From Streptomyces sp. NBC_01288 (GTDB lineage Bacteria > Actinomycetota > Actinomycetes > Streptomycetales > Streptomycetaceae), in assembly GCF_035982055.1 (NCBI RefSeq), contig NZ_CP108427.1, positions 3,906,001 through 3,970,000 of the forward strand: 64,000 nt of DNA, written 5' to 3'. Of this stretch, positions 42,012 to 50,451 are shown piece after piece; the stretch's first letter is position 1, and every line of letters begins with the position of its first letter. Under the pieces are notes generated by a model that was given only the letters and a program-made list of their open reading frames with translations, made no database searches and had not been told where the DNA came from. A program made the translations under genes and the position numbers.

Positions 42012-43664
42012 TCAGGACAGCCAGCGCGTGACGAGCAGCACCGTCCAGGCCAGCGCGAGAAGCACGGCGAACGGCCACAACCGGCGTCCCCGCTCGCCCA
42101 CTTCGCTCTCGCCGGTGGGGCGCAGGGCGGGGTCGGCGATCATCGCGGAGAGTTCGGCGGCGAGGGCGTCGTAGGGGTGGGTCAGTCCGCGTCGGCGTTG
42201 CAGCCAGGGCCAGCGAGGTGCGGCCATCGACCAGTCGTCGCCGTCGCGCACGCGCAGCTGGAGTTCGAAGGACTCCCGGCGGGCCGCGCGGAGGTCGTCC
42301 CAGGGGATGTGGCGCGGGGCGCGCAGCCGGTTCAGCCAGATGCCGGTGTGGTCGGCGGTGATGCGCCAGCGCAGTTTCACGGGGACGCGGACGGCGCACA
42401 TCAGGCCGAGGAGGAGGAGCAGACCCCGGAACCAGAGGCTGTCGTCGATCCCCAGCAGGAAGTACCCCAGACACCACTGCACGGTCAGGAAGCCCGCCAG
42501 CCAGTCCACCGGCCCCGCCCGCCAGCGCCGTACCGGCACCACGGTGGTCCCCGCGCGCAGAGTCGCGGCCAGTTCCTCGTCCCGGGCCGCCCGGACCTTC
42601 GCCCGCTTCGCCCGGTCGAGCCGCCGCCGCGCCGCGCCCTCCGGCAACGGTCGTACGGGCCCGGTCGACCACTCCGCCACCGGAGGCTCGCCGGGCTCCT
42701 CCGCCGCACCGATCAGCAGGATCTCGGCGCCGTCGTAGGGGGTGCCGTACAGGACGGCCTCGCGCAGGGGAGCGGGAGCGGCGGCCGCGTGCGCGTCGAG
42801 GAGTTCCTCCAGCTCCTCCGGCTCCAGCTCGTCGCCCTTGTCGTCGCCCTTCCCCTTGTCGTCGCCCGCTGCCCTCGTCGCGACCGTGAAGAGCGGCCGT
42901 AGCGCCTCCGTGTCGTCCGTCGCGTAGATCACGGCGTCCTCGTGCTCGTCCTTGCCGACGAGGACGCGCAGTACGGGTGCGGGGGTCGCGCGCAGGACGA
43001 TCGCCCTGCGTCGGCCGAGGGCTCCGGAGAGGAGCAGGGTGAGTGCCAGGCCCACCACGAACAGGCCCTCCGCGACGGCCAGTTGGCGGTCGCCCGCCGA
43101 GTGCCACAGGCCGGAGGTGGCGAGCAGTACGACTCCGGGTACGGCCATGCCCGCCCCGAACCTGAGGAGAAGCCGGCCCCGCCGCACCGGTCCGTCCGCG
43201 TCCGGCGGCACGGCCGTGACCCCGCCGGCCGCGGCCAGGGCGCGCTGCCGCTGGCGGGTACGCGCGCGTGCCCGTAGTTCGGTGGCCGTCACGGAGGCGA
43301 GGACCAGCAGGGCGGCGCAGACCAGGACCGGCCAGGGCAGCCCGGTCGCCCGGACCGCCACCAGCACGATCAGCACGGGGGCGGAGAACCGTACGGCCTC
43401 GGGGCGCCACAGCCACCAGACGACCTGGAGCGGCAGCAGCGCGACCAGATCCGGGGGCAGGTCCGTCGTCGCCAGCAGGCCGAAGGCGGCGAACAGGGCG
43501 CACCAGACGGCCAGTTCGAGGGCCCAGCGCCGCGGCCGGACCGGCACCCACCACGGCACGACCGCACCGGCCCACACGCGCGCGTGCTCGCCGTTCCAGT
43601 CCACGCACCCGTCGGGTATCGCGGTGGTGGGCAGCGGCGACGACTCCCGGACGTTCGCGGTCAT
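42012..43664 (-). CDS. membrane protein with PH-like domain (large)
   Basis: 550 residues. Hydrophobic pairs near residues 40-80 and 85-130, again near 165-230 and 395-440, and a C-terminal anchor helix. Between them are charged cytoplasmic regions (Glu/Lys/Asp-rich at about 270-290) and a bacterial PH-like stretch after the third hydrophobic block (LRWRITADHTGIWLNRLRAP, RHIPWDDLRAARRESFELQL). Function unknown. It lies 55 nt downstream of a smaller PH-domain protein gene on the same strand, likely one operon. ATG at 43664. Confidence 0.75.
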   Translation of the reverse strand: MTANVRESSPLPTTAIPDGCVDWNGEHARVWAGAVVPWWVPVRPRRWALELAVWCALFAAFGLLATTDLPPDLVALLPLQVVWWLWRPEAVRFSAPVLIVLVAVRATGLPWPVLVCAALLVLASVTATELRARARTRQRQRALAAAGGVTAVPPDADGPVRRGRLLLRFGAGMAVPGVVLLATSGLWHSAGDRQLAVAEGLFVVGLALTLLLSGALGRRRAIVLRATPAPVLRVLVGKDEHEDAVIYATDDTEALRPLFTVATRAAGDDKGKGDDKGDELEPEELEELLDAHAAAAPAPLREAVLYGTPYDGAEILLIGAAEEPGEPPVAEWSTGPVRPLPEGAARRRLDRAKRAKVRAARDEELAATLRAGTTVVPVRRWRAGPVDWLAGFLTVQWCLGYFLLGIDDSLWFRGLLLLLGLMCAVRVPVKLRWRITADHTGIWLNRLRAPRHIPWDDLRAARRESFELQLRVRDGDDWSMAAPRWPWLQRRRGLTHPYDALAAELSAMIADPALRPTGESEVGERGRRLWPFAVLLALAWTVLLVTRWLS

Positions 43665-43719
43665 GACATCCCAGAGAGGTAGGGGTGGGGAGGTGTGTGC
43701 GGGGGGTGTGCCCGTCCGG

Positions 43720-44415
43720 TCAGCCCGTCGCCAGCAGGATCGCCAGGAGTACCGCACCGGCGACCACCGGCCCGATCACCTCGTACGCCCACCGCACGGT
43801 GACCTCGCCCTGCGCCGACTCCGCCTGCTCCCTGGCCTCCAGCAGCTCGCGCAGGTCGGCCATGATCTGGTCGGACTCCGCGCGCGTGGGCCCGGCCTGC
43901 ACGGCGCCGCCCCGCATGCCGCTGCCCGCGCCCATGCCGCCGCCGAACCCGCCGATGCCGCCGCCGAAGCCCAGGGCGCCGGACCTGCCGCCGCGCCGCG
44001 CTCCCGCCGCCTCCGCCGCGGCCTTCGCCTCGCGCCGTGCCGCCTTCTTGCGGCCGCGCAGCGAGACCGGGACCGACCACAGCTGGAACTTGGCGCCCGC
44101 CTTCGTGACGACCTCGTTCGAGAACCCGGACCGCAGGCTGGCGATCTCGCCCCACGGCAGTACGACGACCCGGAACGGGTTGCGGACGCGCAGCCGGTCC
44201 GGGCCCGCGTACACGGCCGGGCGGAGCGTGAACGCGGCGATCGCCGGGACGACGAGGATCAGGCCGGCCAGCGCGAGCCACGGGGTGCGGCCGTGGCCGG
44301 ACACGAGGGCGTCGATGCCGAGCCAGCAGGCGATGGCCAGCAGCAGGACACCGCCGATGAGGCCCGCGGGTGAGCGGTAGATCCGGTCTTTGGGCTCGGG
44401 GTGCGGGGTCGTCAT
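43720..44415 (-). CDS. PH-domain membrane protein (small)
   Basis: 231 residues. Two N-terminal membrane helices (about 15-36 and 44-64), a bacterial PH domain (about 66-120, VYAGPDRLRVRNPFRVVVLP, PWGEIASL), a Gly/Met/Phe-rich linker (about 145-170), and one C-terminal helix (about 208-230). Such proteins are widespread in actinobacteria with unknown role. Cotranscribed with the larger PH protein; divergent from deoC. Confidence 0.8.
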   Translation of the reverse strand: MTTPHPEPKDRIYRSPAGLIGGVLLLAIACWLGIDALVSGHGRTPWLALAGLILVVPAIAAFTLRPAVYAGPDRLRVRNPFRVVVLPWGEIASLRSGFSNEVVTKAGAKFQLWSVPVSLRGRKKAARREAKAAAEAAGARRGGRSGALGFGGGIGGFGGGMGAGSGMRGGAVQAGPTRAESDQIMADLRELLEAREQAESAQGEVTVRWAYEVIGPVVAGAVLLAILLATG

Positions 44416-44487
44416 GATGCGAATTCTGCCTCAGAGGTGCGCCTGGTCGCCGTTCGGGTTGTGTGCGTTCGCGACTGCGGGTGCGCT

Positions 44488-44548
44488 GTGGCTGGTCGCG
44501 CCCACGCGGCGGAGCCGCACATAGATACAGCCCCGCGCCCCTTGGGTG
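44488..44548 (+). repeat. dispersed intergenic repeat, type 1a copy
   Basis: Plus-oriented copy (GTGGCTGGTCGCGCCCACGC, then GGCGGAGCCGC and GCCCCGCGCCCCTT). It ends 18 nt before the -35 of deoC, so an element has been placed right behind that promoter. Confidence 0.8.
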
Positions 44549-44565
44549 GGACCACTTGCCCGGGG

Positions 44566-44600
44566 TGTACAGCTGCTACGCGCGTAGATATGCTCGTGTG
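44566..44600 (+). promoter_or_regulatory. deoC promoter with the CTACGCGCGTAG operator
   Basis: -35 TGTACA (44566-44571), 17-nt spacer, -10 TATGCT (44589-44594), then 6 nt to GTG at 44601, implying a leaderless mRNA. The palindrome CTACGCGCGTAG (44576-44587) fills the spacer, a position where a bound repressor would block RNA polymerase. Confidence 0.7.
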
Positions 44601-45566
44601 GTGACCATGCCCATCACTGCACCTGCTGCTGCACACGCACTCGGCGAGGTAACGGCTTCCGACAGCACGCTGCGCCGTTTCCTTCACGGGCTGCCCGGCG
44701 TCGACGCGGTCGGCCTGGAGGCGCGTGCCGCCTCGCTCGGGACCCGTTCCATCAAGACCACCGCGAAGGCGTACGCCATCGACCTCGCCATCTCGATGGT
44801 CGACCTGACGACGCTGGAAGGCGCGGACACCCCGGGCAAGGTCCGGGCGCTCGGCGCCAAGGCGGTCCGCCCCGACCCGACCGACCGCACGAGCCCCTCG
44901 ACCGCGGCCGTCTGTGTCTATCCGGACATGGTGGCCACCGCGAAGGAGGCCGTCGCCGGTTCCTCCGTGAAGGTCGCCTCCGTCGCCACCGCCTTCCCGG
45001 CCGGCCGCGCCGCGCTCGACGTGAAGCTGGCCGACGTGCGGGACGCGGTCGCCGCGGGCGCCGACGAGATCGACATGGTCATCGACCGCGGGGCGTTCCT
45101 CGCGGGCAACTACATGAAGGTGTACGACGAGATCGTCGCCGTGAAGGAGGCCTCGGGCGCCGCCCGCCTGAAGGTCATCTTCGAGACCGGCGAACTCTCG
45201 ACGTACGACAACATCCGCCGTGCGAGCTGGCTCGGCATGCTGGCCGGCGCGGACTTCATCAAGACGTCGACGGGCAAGGTCGCCGTCAACGCGACGCCCG
45301 CGAACACCCTGTTGATGCTGGAGGCGGTCCGCGACTTCCGCGCCCAGACCGGTATCCAGGTCGGCGTGAAGCCCGCGGGCGGTATCCGCACCTCCAAGGA
45401 CGCGATCAAGTTCCTGGTCATCGTCAACGAGACGGCGGGCGAGGACTGGCTGGACAACCACTGGTTCCGCTTCGGCGCGTCCTCGCTCCTGAACGACCTG
45501 CTGATGCAGCGTCAGAAGCTGGCCACCGGCCGCTACTCCGGCCCCGACTACGTGACGGTGGACTGA
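44601..45566 (+). CDS. deoC: deoxyribose-phosphate aldolase
   Basis: 321 residues; the actinobacterial long form. Cleaves 2-deoxyribose-5-phosphate to acetaldehyde and glyceraldehyde-3-phosphate. Catalytic segments: DEIDMVIDRGAFLAG, KVIFETGELSTY, and Schiff-base Lys in VGVKPAGGIRTSKDA. GTG at 44601 is preferred because of the leaderless promoter; GTG at 44598 and ATG at 44607 are close alternatives. It is followed after 5 nt by an aldehyde dehydrogenase gene, which would oxidise the acetaldehyde. First gene of a three-gene operon. Confidence 0.95.
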   Translation: MTMPITAPAAAHALGEVTASDSTLRRFLHGLPGVDAVGLEARAASLGTRSIKTTAKAYAIDLAISMVDLTTLEGADTPGKVRALGAKAVRPDPTDRTSPSTAAVCVYPDMVATAKEAVAGSSVKVASVATAFPAGRAALDVKLADVRDAVAAGADEIDMVIDRGAFLAGNYMKVYDEIVAVKEASGAARLKVIFETGELSTYDNIRRASWLGMLAGADFIKTSTGKVAVNATPANTLLMLEAVRDFRAQTGIQVGVKPAGGIRTSKDAIKFLVIVNETAGEDWLDNHWFRFGASSLLNDLLMQRQKLATGRYSGPDYVTVD

Positions 45567-45571
45567 CCATC

Positions 45572-47005
45572 ATGGCTACTTTCGACTACGCACCCGCCCC
45601 CGAGTCCCGCTCGGTCGTCGACATCGCGCCCTCCTACGGCCTGTTCATCGACGGCGAGTTCACGGAATCGGCGGACGGCAAGGTCTTCAAGACCGTCTCC
45701 CCCTCCACCGAAGAGGTCCTCTCCGAGATCGCCCAGGCCGGCGAGGCGGACGTCGACCGCGCGGTGAGGGCCGCCCGCAAGGCCTTCGAGAAGTGGTCGG
45801 CGCTGCCCGGCTCCGAGCGCGCCAAGTACCTGTTCCGCATCGCCCGGATCATCCAGGAGCGCAGCCGCGAACTGGCCGTCCTGGAAACCCTGGACAACGG
45901 CAAGCCCATCAAGGAGACGAGGGACGCCGACCTCCCCCTGGTCGCTGCGCACTTCTTCTACTACGCGGGCTGGGCCGACAAGTTGGACCATGCCGGCTTC
46001 GGGGCGAACCCGCAGCCCCTGGGCGTCGCGGGCCAGGTCATCCCCTGGAACTTCCCGCTCCTGATGCTCGCGTGGAAGATCGCCCCGGCACTGGCGACCG
46101 GCAACACGGTCGTCCTGAAGCCCGCGGAGACCACCCCCCTCTCGGCGTTGTTCTTCGCGGACATCTGCCGCCAGGCCGGCCTCCCCAAGGGTGTCGTCAA
46201 CATCCTTCCGGGCTACGGCGATTCGGGCGCCGCGCTCGTAGCGCACCCGGACGTGAACAAGGTCGCCTTCACCGGTTCCACGGCGGTCGGCAAGGCGATC
46301 GCGCGCCAGGTGGCCGGCACGACCAAGAAGGTCACCCTCGAACTCGGCGGCAAGGGCGCGAACATCGTCTTCGACGACGCCCCCGTCGACCAGGCGGTGG
46401 AGGGGATCGTCACGGGCATCTTCTTCAACCAGGGCCAGATCTGCTGCGCGGGATCGCGCCTCCTCGTCCAAGAGTCCATCCAGGACGAGCTGTTGGACTC
46501 CCTGAAGCGCAGGCTCTCCACCCTCCGCCTCGGCGACCCGCTCGACAAGAACACGGATATCGGCGCGATCAACTCCGCCGAGCAGCTCTCCCGCATCACC
46601 ACCCTCGTGGAACAGGGCGAGGCGGAGGGTGCCGAGCGCTGGTCCCCGTCCTGTGAACTCCCGTCCTCCGGCTACTGGTTCGCCCCGACGCTCTTCACGA
46701 ACGTCACCCAGGCGCACACCGTCGCCCGCGACGAGATCTTCGGCCCGGTGCTGTCGGTGCTGACCTTCCGTACGCCCGAGGAGGCGGTCGCGAAGGCCAA
46801 CAACACGCAGTACGGCCTCTCGGCGGGCATCTGGACGGAGAAGGGCTCCCGCATCCTCGCGGTCGCGAGCAAGCTGCGCGCGGGTGTCATCTGGTCCAAC
46901 ACGTTCAACAAGTTCGACCCGACCTCGCCGTTCGGCGGCTACAAGGAGTCGGGCTACGGCCGCGAGGGCGGTCGCCACGGCCTGGAGGCGTACCTCGATG
47001 TCTGA
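45572..47005 (+). CDS. aldehyde dehydrogenase, catalytically complete
   Basis: 477 residues. NAD(P)-dependent aldehyde oxidation. Catalytic Glu in TLELGGKGANIVFDDA, catalytic Cys in GQICCAGSRLLV, cofactor motif AFTGSTAVGKAI, C-terminal SPFGGYKESGYGREGG. Five nt after deoC, so acetaldehyde from deoxyribose breakdown is the obvious substrate (inference). It overlaps the next gene by 8 nt (ATGTCTGA). Confidence 0.93.
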   Translation: MATFDYAPAPESRSVVDIAPSYGLFIDGEFTESADGKVFKTVSPSTEEVLSEIAQAGEADVDRAVRAARKAFEKWSALPGSERAKYLFRIARIIQERSRELAVLETLDNGKPIKETRDADLPLVAAHFFYYAGWADKLDHAGFGANPQPLGVAGQVIPWNFPLLMLAWKIAPALATGNTVVLKPAETTPLSALFFADICRQAGLPKGVVNILPGYGDSGAALVAHPDVNKVAFTGSTAVGKAIARQVAGTTKKVTLELGGKGANIVFDDAPVDQAVEGIVTGIFFNQGQICCAGSRLLVQESIQDELLDSLKRRLSTLRLGDPLDKNTDIGAINSAEQLSRITTLVEQGEAEGAERWSPSCELPSSGYWFAPTLFTNVTQAHTVARDEIFGPVLSVLTFRTPEEAVAKANNTQYGLSAGIWTEKGSRILAVASKLRAGVIWSNTFNKFDPTSPFGGYKESGYGREGGRHGLEAYLDV

Positions 47006-47885
47006 CGCACGACTGTCCGTCTTCAAGACCTACAAGCTGTACGTCGGCGGGAAGTTCCCGCGTTCCGAGAGCGGCCGGGTGTACGAGGTGACCGACTCAA
47101 AGGGCAAGTGGCTGGCGAACGCGCCCCGGTCCTCCCGCAAGGACGCCCGCGACGCGGTCGTAGCGGCCCGCAAGGCGTTCGGCGGCTGGTCCGGCGCGAC
47201 GGCGTACAACCGCGGCCAGATCCTCTACCGCATCGCCGAGATGCTGGAGGCCCGCAAGGACCAGTTCGCGCGTGAAGTCGCGGACGCGGAGGGCCTGTCG
47301 AAGACCAAGGCGGCCGCGGTCGTCGACGCGGCGATCGACCGCTGGGTCTGGTACGCGGGCTGGACGGACAAGATCGCGCAGGTGGTCGGGGGCGCGAACC
47401 CGGTAGCGGGCCCGTACTTCAACCTCTCCTCGCCCGAGCCGACGGGCGTGGTCACCGTCCTGGCCCCCCAGGAATCATCGCTCCTCGGCCTGATCTCGGT
47501 CATCGCCCCGGTGATCGCGACCGGCAACACGGTCATCGTCATCGCGAGCGAGAACTCCCCGCTCCCCGCCCTCTCGTTGGGCGAGGTCCTGGCCACCTCC
47601 GACCTCCCCGGCGGAGTCGTCAACATCCTCTCCGGCAACACGGCGGAGATCGCGGCCCCCCTCGCCGCCCACCAGGACGTCAACGCGATCGACTTGGCGG
47701 GCGCAGACGACGTACTGGCGAAGGACCTGGAGATCGCAGCGGCCGACAACCTCAAGCGAGTTCTCCGTCCACACCCTGTGGACTACACGGAGACTCCCGG
47801 CATCGACCGCCTGACAGCCTTCCTGGAGACAAAGACGGTCTGGCACCCCACAGGTTCACTGGGAGCAGGCGGCTCCTCGTACTAA
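46998..47885 (+). CDS. truncated aldehyde dehydrogenase-like protein lacking catalytic Cys
   Basis: 295 residues, against about 480 for the family. It aligns with the N-terminal cofactor-binding part of aldehyde dehydrogenases (YVGGKFPRSESGRVYEV, GWSGATAYNRGQILYRIAEM, WYAGWTDKI, PTGVVTVLAPQES, LPGGVVNILSG). The protein contains no Cys at all and stops before the catalytic loop; the Glu motif (ELGGK) is replaced by DLAGADDVLAK. It is therefore not an enzyme by itself and probably pairs with the complete enzyme upstream, with which it overlaps by 8 nt. The tandem resembles a split ALDH16, where a second, inactive domain follows the active one. ATG at 46998. Confidence 0.88.
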   Translation: MSDARLSVFKTYKLYVGGKFPRSESGRVYEVTDSKGKWLANAPRSSRKDARDAVVAARKAFGGWSGATAYNRGQILYRIAEMLEARKDQFAREVADAEGLSKTKAAAVVDAAIDRWVWYAGWTDKIAQVVGGANPVAGPYFNLSSPEPTGVVTVLAPQESSLLGLISVIAPVIATGNTVIVIASENSPLPALSLGEVLATSDLPGGVVNILSGNTAEIAAPLAAHQDVNAIDLAGADDVLAKDLEIAAADNLKRVLRPHPVDYTETPGIDRLTAFLETKTVWHPTGSLGAGGSSY

Positions 47886-47928
47886 CCGGGGGGCGTGTCG
47901 TATCAAGCGGCCGCAGGCCGCTTTTCCA

Positions 47929-47960
47929 GGGGCGCGGGGAACTGCGCGACCAGCCACAAC
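47929..47960 (-). repeat. dispersed intergenic repeat, type 1b copy
   Basis: AGGGGCGCGGGGAACTGCGC followed by GACCAGCCAC, reverse orientation, after the aldehyde dehydrogenase operon. A GCGGCCGCAGGCCGC stem precedes it. Confidence 0.8.
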
Positions 47961-48013
47961 GGGCCGTCACCCGGCAACGAGACCGCAGCTCCCCACCCCT
48001 CCCCCGCAATCCC

Positions 48014-48418
48014 TCAACCCCCCAACAGCCCCGTCACCTGCCCCACCACCGGCATACTCCCGATCGACTGAGCCTCGGCCACCGGCCCCGTCAACGCCTG
48101 CGAGGCCAACGGTTGAAAGTCCGCGAGCTGGGTCGCAACCCCGTTGTCGAGCGGGTCGACACCCGTCCCCGCAAGCGGGTTGGGCTTGAGCCCGGCGACA
48201 GGCCCGGTGACATACCCGACCGTGCCGGTGAGCGCACCGAGCCCCGCCGCGGGGTCGATCTTGCCCAGAGACGTGGGCCGCGTCCGCATCACGTCGACGA
48301 CCGGCGCGGTGTCCGCGGCGGCCGACGCCGCCCCCGCACCGAGGGCGACTCCGGCGGTCGCGAGGGCGACCAGGGCGCGCTGGGCGGTCGGATGCTGGGG
48401 GGACGTGTGTCGTGCCAT
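48014..48418 (-). CDS. small secreted protein
   Basis: 134 residues. Signal peptide (residues 1-38, ending ASAAAD) and a Pro/Gly/Val/Leu-rich mature part of low complexity (GPVAGLKPNPLAG, VGQVTGLLGG). Similar in style to the secreted protein at 54400-54759 (both end in repeated GLLGG/PVAG elements), suggesting one loose family. Function unknown. ATG at 48418 is preferred because AGAAGGTGG lies 8 nt upstream. Confidence 0.7.
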   Translation of the reverse strand: MARHTSPQHPTAQRALVALATAGVALGAGAASAAADTAPVVDVMRTRPTSLGKIDPAAGLGALTGTVGYVTGPVAGLKPNPLAGTGVDPLDNGVATQLADFQPLASQALTGPVAEAQSIGSMPVVGQVTGLLGG

Positions 48419-48545
48419 TGCTGGTGCCACCTTCTGGTGCGCAGGGTAATCAGGTCAGCACGAAGGGTAGTTGACGTGTGATGCGCGTTCCACTGGCGAC
48501 CCGCGGGGTCGGCAGGACGTACGGAATGCGTCAAACTGGTGTCCC

Positions 48546-49193
48546 GTGAGCATCATTTCCCCGTCACCGGCCCGTGTCGTGCTGCTGTGCGGCCCCTCGG
48601 GTTCCGGCAAGTCCCTCGTCTCCGCCCGGTCCGGCCTGCCCGTGCTGCGGCTCGACGACTTCTACAAAGAGGGCGACGACCCGACGCTGCCGCAGGTGGC
48701 GGGGAGTTCGGACATCGACTGGGACCACCCGGACTCCTGGGACGCGGACGTGGCGGTCGCCGCGATCGTCGAGCTGTGCCGCACGGGCCGTACGGACGTA
48801 CCGGTCTACGACATCTCGCTGAGCGCGCGCACGGGCACGGAGGTGGTCGACGTGGGCCGGACCCCGTTGTTCATAGCGGAGGGCATCTTCGCCGCCGAGG
48901 TCATCACCCGGTGCCAGGAGCTGGGCGTCCTCGCGGACGCGCTGTGCCTGAGCCGCGGTCCGATGCGCACTTTCCGGCGCCGCTTCCTGCGGGATCTGAG
49001 GGAGGGCCGTAAGTCCGTGCCGTTCCTGTTGCGCCGCGGCTGGCGGCTGATGCGGCTGGAGCGCTCGATCGTGGCCCGGCAGACCGGACTCGGCGCGTAC
49101 GCCTGCGACAAGGACGAGGCGCTGGGACGGCTGGCCGCGGCGGCGGTGGGCCGGCGCCCGGCGCGAATCAGTCCGGCGTCTTCTCCGTCATAG
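48546..49193 (+). CDS. uridine kinase-like P-loop kinase
   Basis: 215 residues. P-loop LCGPSGSGKS (about residue 16), then LRLDDFYKEGDDPTLP, the phosphate-acceptor segment of uridine kinases, and DIDWDHPDSWD. Probably phosphorylates uridine/cytidine or a related nucleoside in salvage, in keeping with the nucleoside genes around. GTG at 48546; no ribosome binding site, and CAAACT lies 8 nt upstream, so leaderless translation is possible. It is divergent from the secreted protein gene. Confidence 0.85.
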   Translation: MSIISPSPARVVLLCGPSGSGKSLVSARSGLPVLRLDDFYKEGDDPTLPQVAGSSDIDWDHPDSWDADVAVAAIVELCRTGRTDVPVYDISLSARTGTEVVDVGRTPLFIAEGIFAAEVITRCQELGVLADALCLSRGPMRTFRRRFLRDLREGRKSVPFLLRRGWRLMRLERSIVARQTGLGAYACDKDEALGRLAAAAVGRRPARISPASSPS

Positions 49194-49269
49194 GACCGCA
49201 ACCATCAATTGAGGCACCACGACGGCGAGCAACCAGGTCCGCGAGAGCGGCGCCGGTTTAGGCGCAAAA

Positions 49270-49308
49270 AGCGGGACTGGACGGACCCCCCGGCCCTCCA
49301 GTCCCGCT
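49270..49308 (-). terminator. terminator of sigQ
   Basis: Perfect 12-bp arms (49270-49281 and 49297-49308, AGCGGGACTGGA and its complement) followed on the minus strand by TTTTT. This is a classic intrinsic terminator, about 130 nt after the sigQ stop. Confidence 0.75.
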
Positions 49309-49436
49309 CTCCCTGTTCCCCCGTGGTACTTCCCCCGTGTTCCCCCCATGGTCCCCGTGACCCCGTCGGCACCCCCCGGTACCGATCCCCCGCGGTCCCC
49401 CCGGACCTTCCCCCGTTACCTACTCCCCCCCAACCC

Positions 49437-50174
49437 TCAGGCGACAAGCTCCCCGAAGGCGTCCTCCTCGTCACGGCCGAAGCTGAGGACCTCGTCCTCG
49501 CGCATACGGCGGAGCGACCGCCAGATGCTGGACTTCACCGTGCCGACACTGATGTCGAGGATCTCCGCGATCTCCGGGTCCGTGCGGCCCTCGTAGTAGC
49601 GGAGGACCAGCATGGTGCGCTGGAGTTCCGGCAGCCGGGACAGCGCCTGCCACAGGACCGCGCGCAGTTCCGTGCCGCGCATCGCGTCCGTGTCGCCGGG
49701 CGTCTCCGGCAGTTCCTCGGTCGGGTACTCGTTCAGCTTGCGGCGGCGCCACGCGCTGATGTGCAGGTTCGTCATGGTGCGGCGGAGGTAGCCCCCGACC
49801 GCGGCCTTGTCGCTGATCCGGTCCCACGCCTTGTACGTCGAGAACAGCGCGCTCTGGAGCAGGTCCTCGGCCTCGAAGCGATCGCCGGTCAGGTGGTACG
49901 CGGTGGCGTACAGGGAGGCGCGGCGCTCCTGGACGTAGGCGGTGAACTCCGCCTCCGACAGCGAGTGCCGCTCCCCCGTGTCCTCCCTGTACGCGCTTCC
50001 CCCATGCGCTTCCCCCGTGTGCGCGTCAACCACCGTCATGTAACCGGTGTGCTGACGCCCGACGCTGCGAGCGCACCCCCGCCCGTTCACAGCGCCGGAC
50101 TTCTCGGAACCCCGGGTGACGTCGTGCAGACGCGTGATGACTGCGTTGTTGCTGGTGCTGTGCAGCGTGTTCAT
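49437..50174 (-). CDS. sigQ: RNA polymerase sigma factor SigQ
   Basis: 245 residues, ECF (SigE70-like) sigma factor. Region 2 (about 85-150: YATAYHLTGDRFEAEDLLQS, ALFSTYKAWDRI) and region 4 (about 170-230: LSRLPELQRTMLVLRYYEG, ISVGTVKSSIWRSLRRMRED). The first 80 residues are unconserved; ATG further inside (MTVVDAHTG) is an alternative start. In Streptomyces coelicolor sigQ lies divergent to afsQ1 and is activated by it (established knowledge). The AfsQ1-type site at 50292-50307 supports this here. No anti-sigma gene adjoins. Confidence 0.93.
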   Translation of the reverse strand: MNTLHSTSNNAVITRLHDVTRGSEKSGAVNGRGCARSVGRQHTGYMTVVDAHTGEAHGGSAYREDTGERHSLSEAEFTAYVQERRASLYATAYHLTGDRFEAEDLLQSALFSTYKAWDRISDKAAVGGYLRRTMTNLHISAWRRRKLNEYPTEELPETPGDTDAMRGTELRAVLWQALSRLPELQRTMLVLRYYEGRTDPEIAEILDISVGTVKSSIWRSLRRMREDEVLSFGRDEEDAFGELVA

Positions 50175-50291
50175 CTCGCGCCCCCCGTAGTGGACTTGCC
50201 CGGTGTTCGGATGTTCCGGCTCGGTTCCTCGTGGTTCCTTGCCTGTGCCGAAAATCCTGCCGGGGTCACTTCATGGACGTGTCCCCCGACT

Positions 50292-50307
50292 GTCACAGAC
50301 CTGTCAC
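50292..50307. promoter_or_regulatory. AfsQ1-type operator between sigQ and afsQ1
   Basis: GTCAC (50292-50296), 6 nt, GTCAC (50303-50307). This fits the published AfsQ1 consensus GTnAC-n6-GTnAC. It is about 120 nt from the sigQ start and 145 nt from the afsQ1 start. Confidence 0.75.
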
Positions 50308-50451
50308 AGGGCCCTGTCTCTGCGGCCGCCCTCAGAAAACGGACAGTCCGGTCACAGAAAAGGGCGCTACGGGTGCGCACACGTACCTACAAGGGCTACG
50401 TACACGTACAGGTGTCGAAACCCCACCCCCACATGGGCCAGAATGAGCCCC

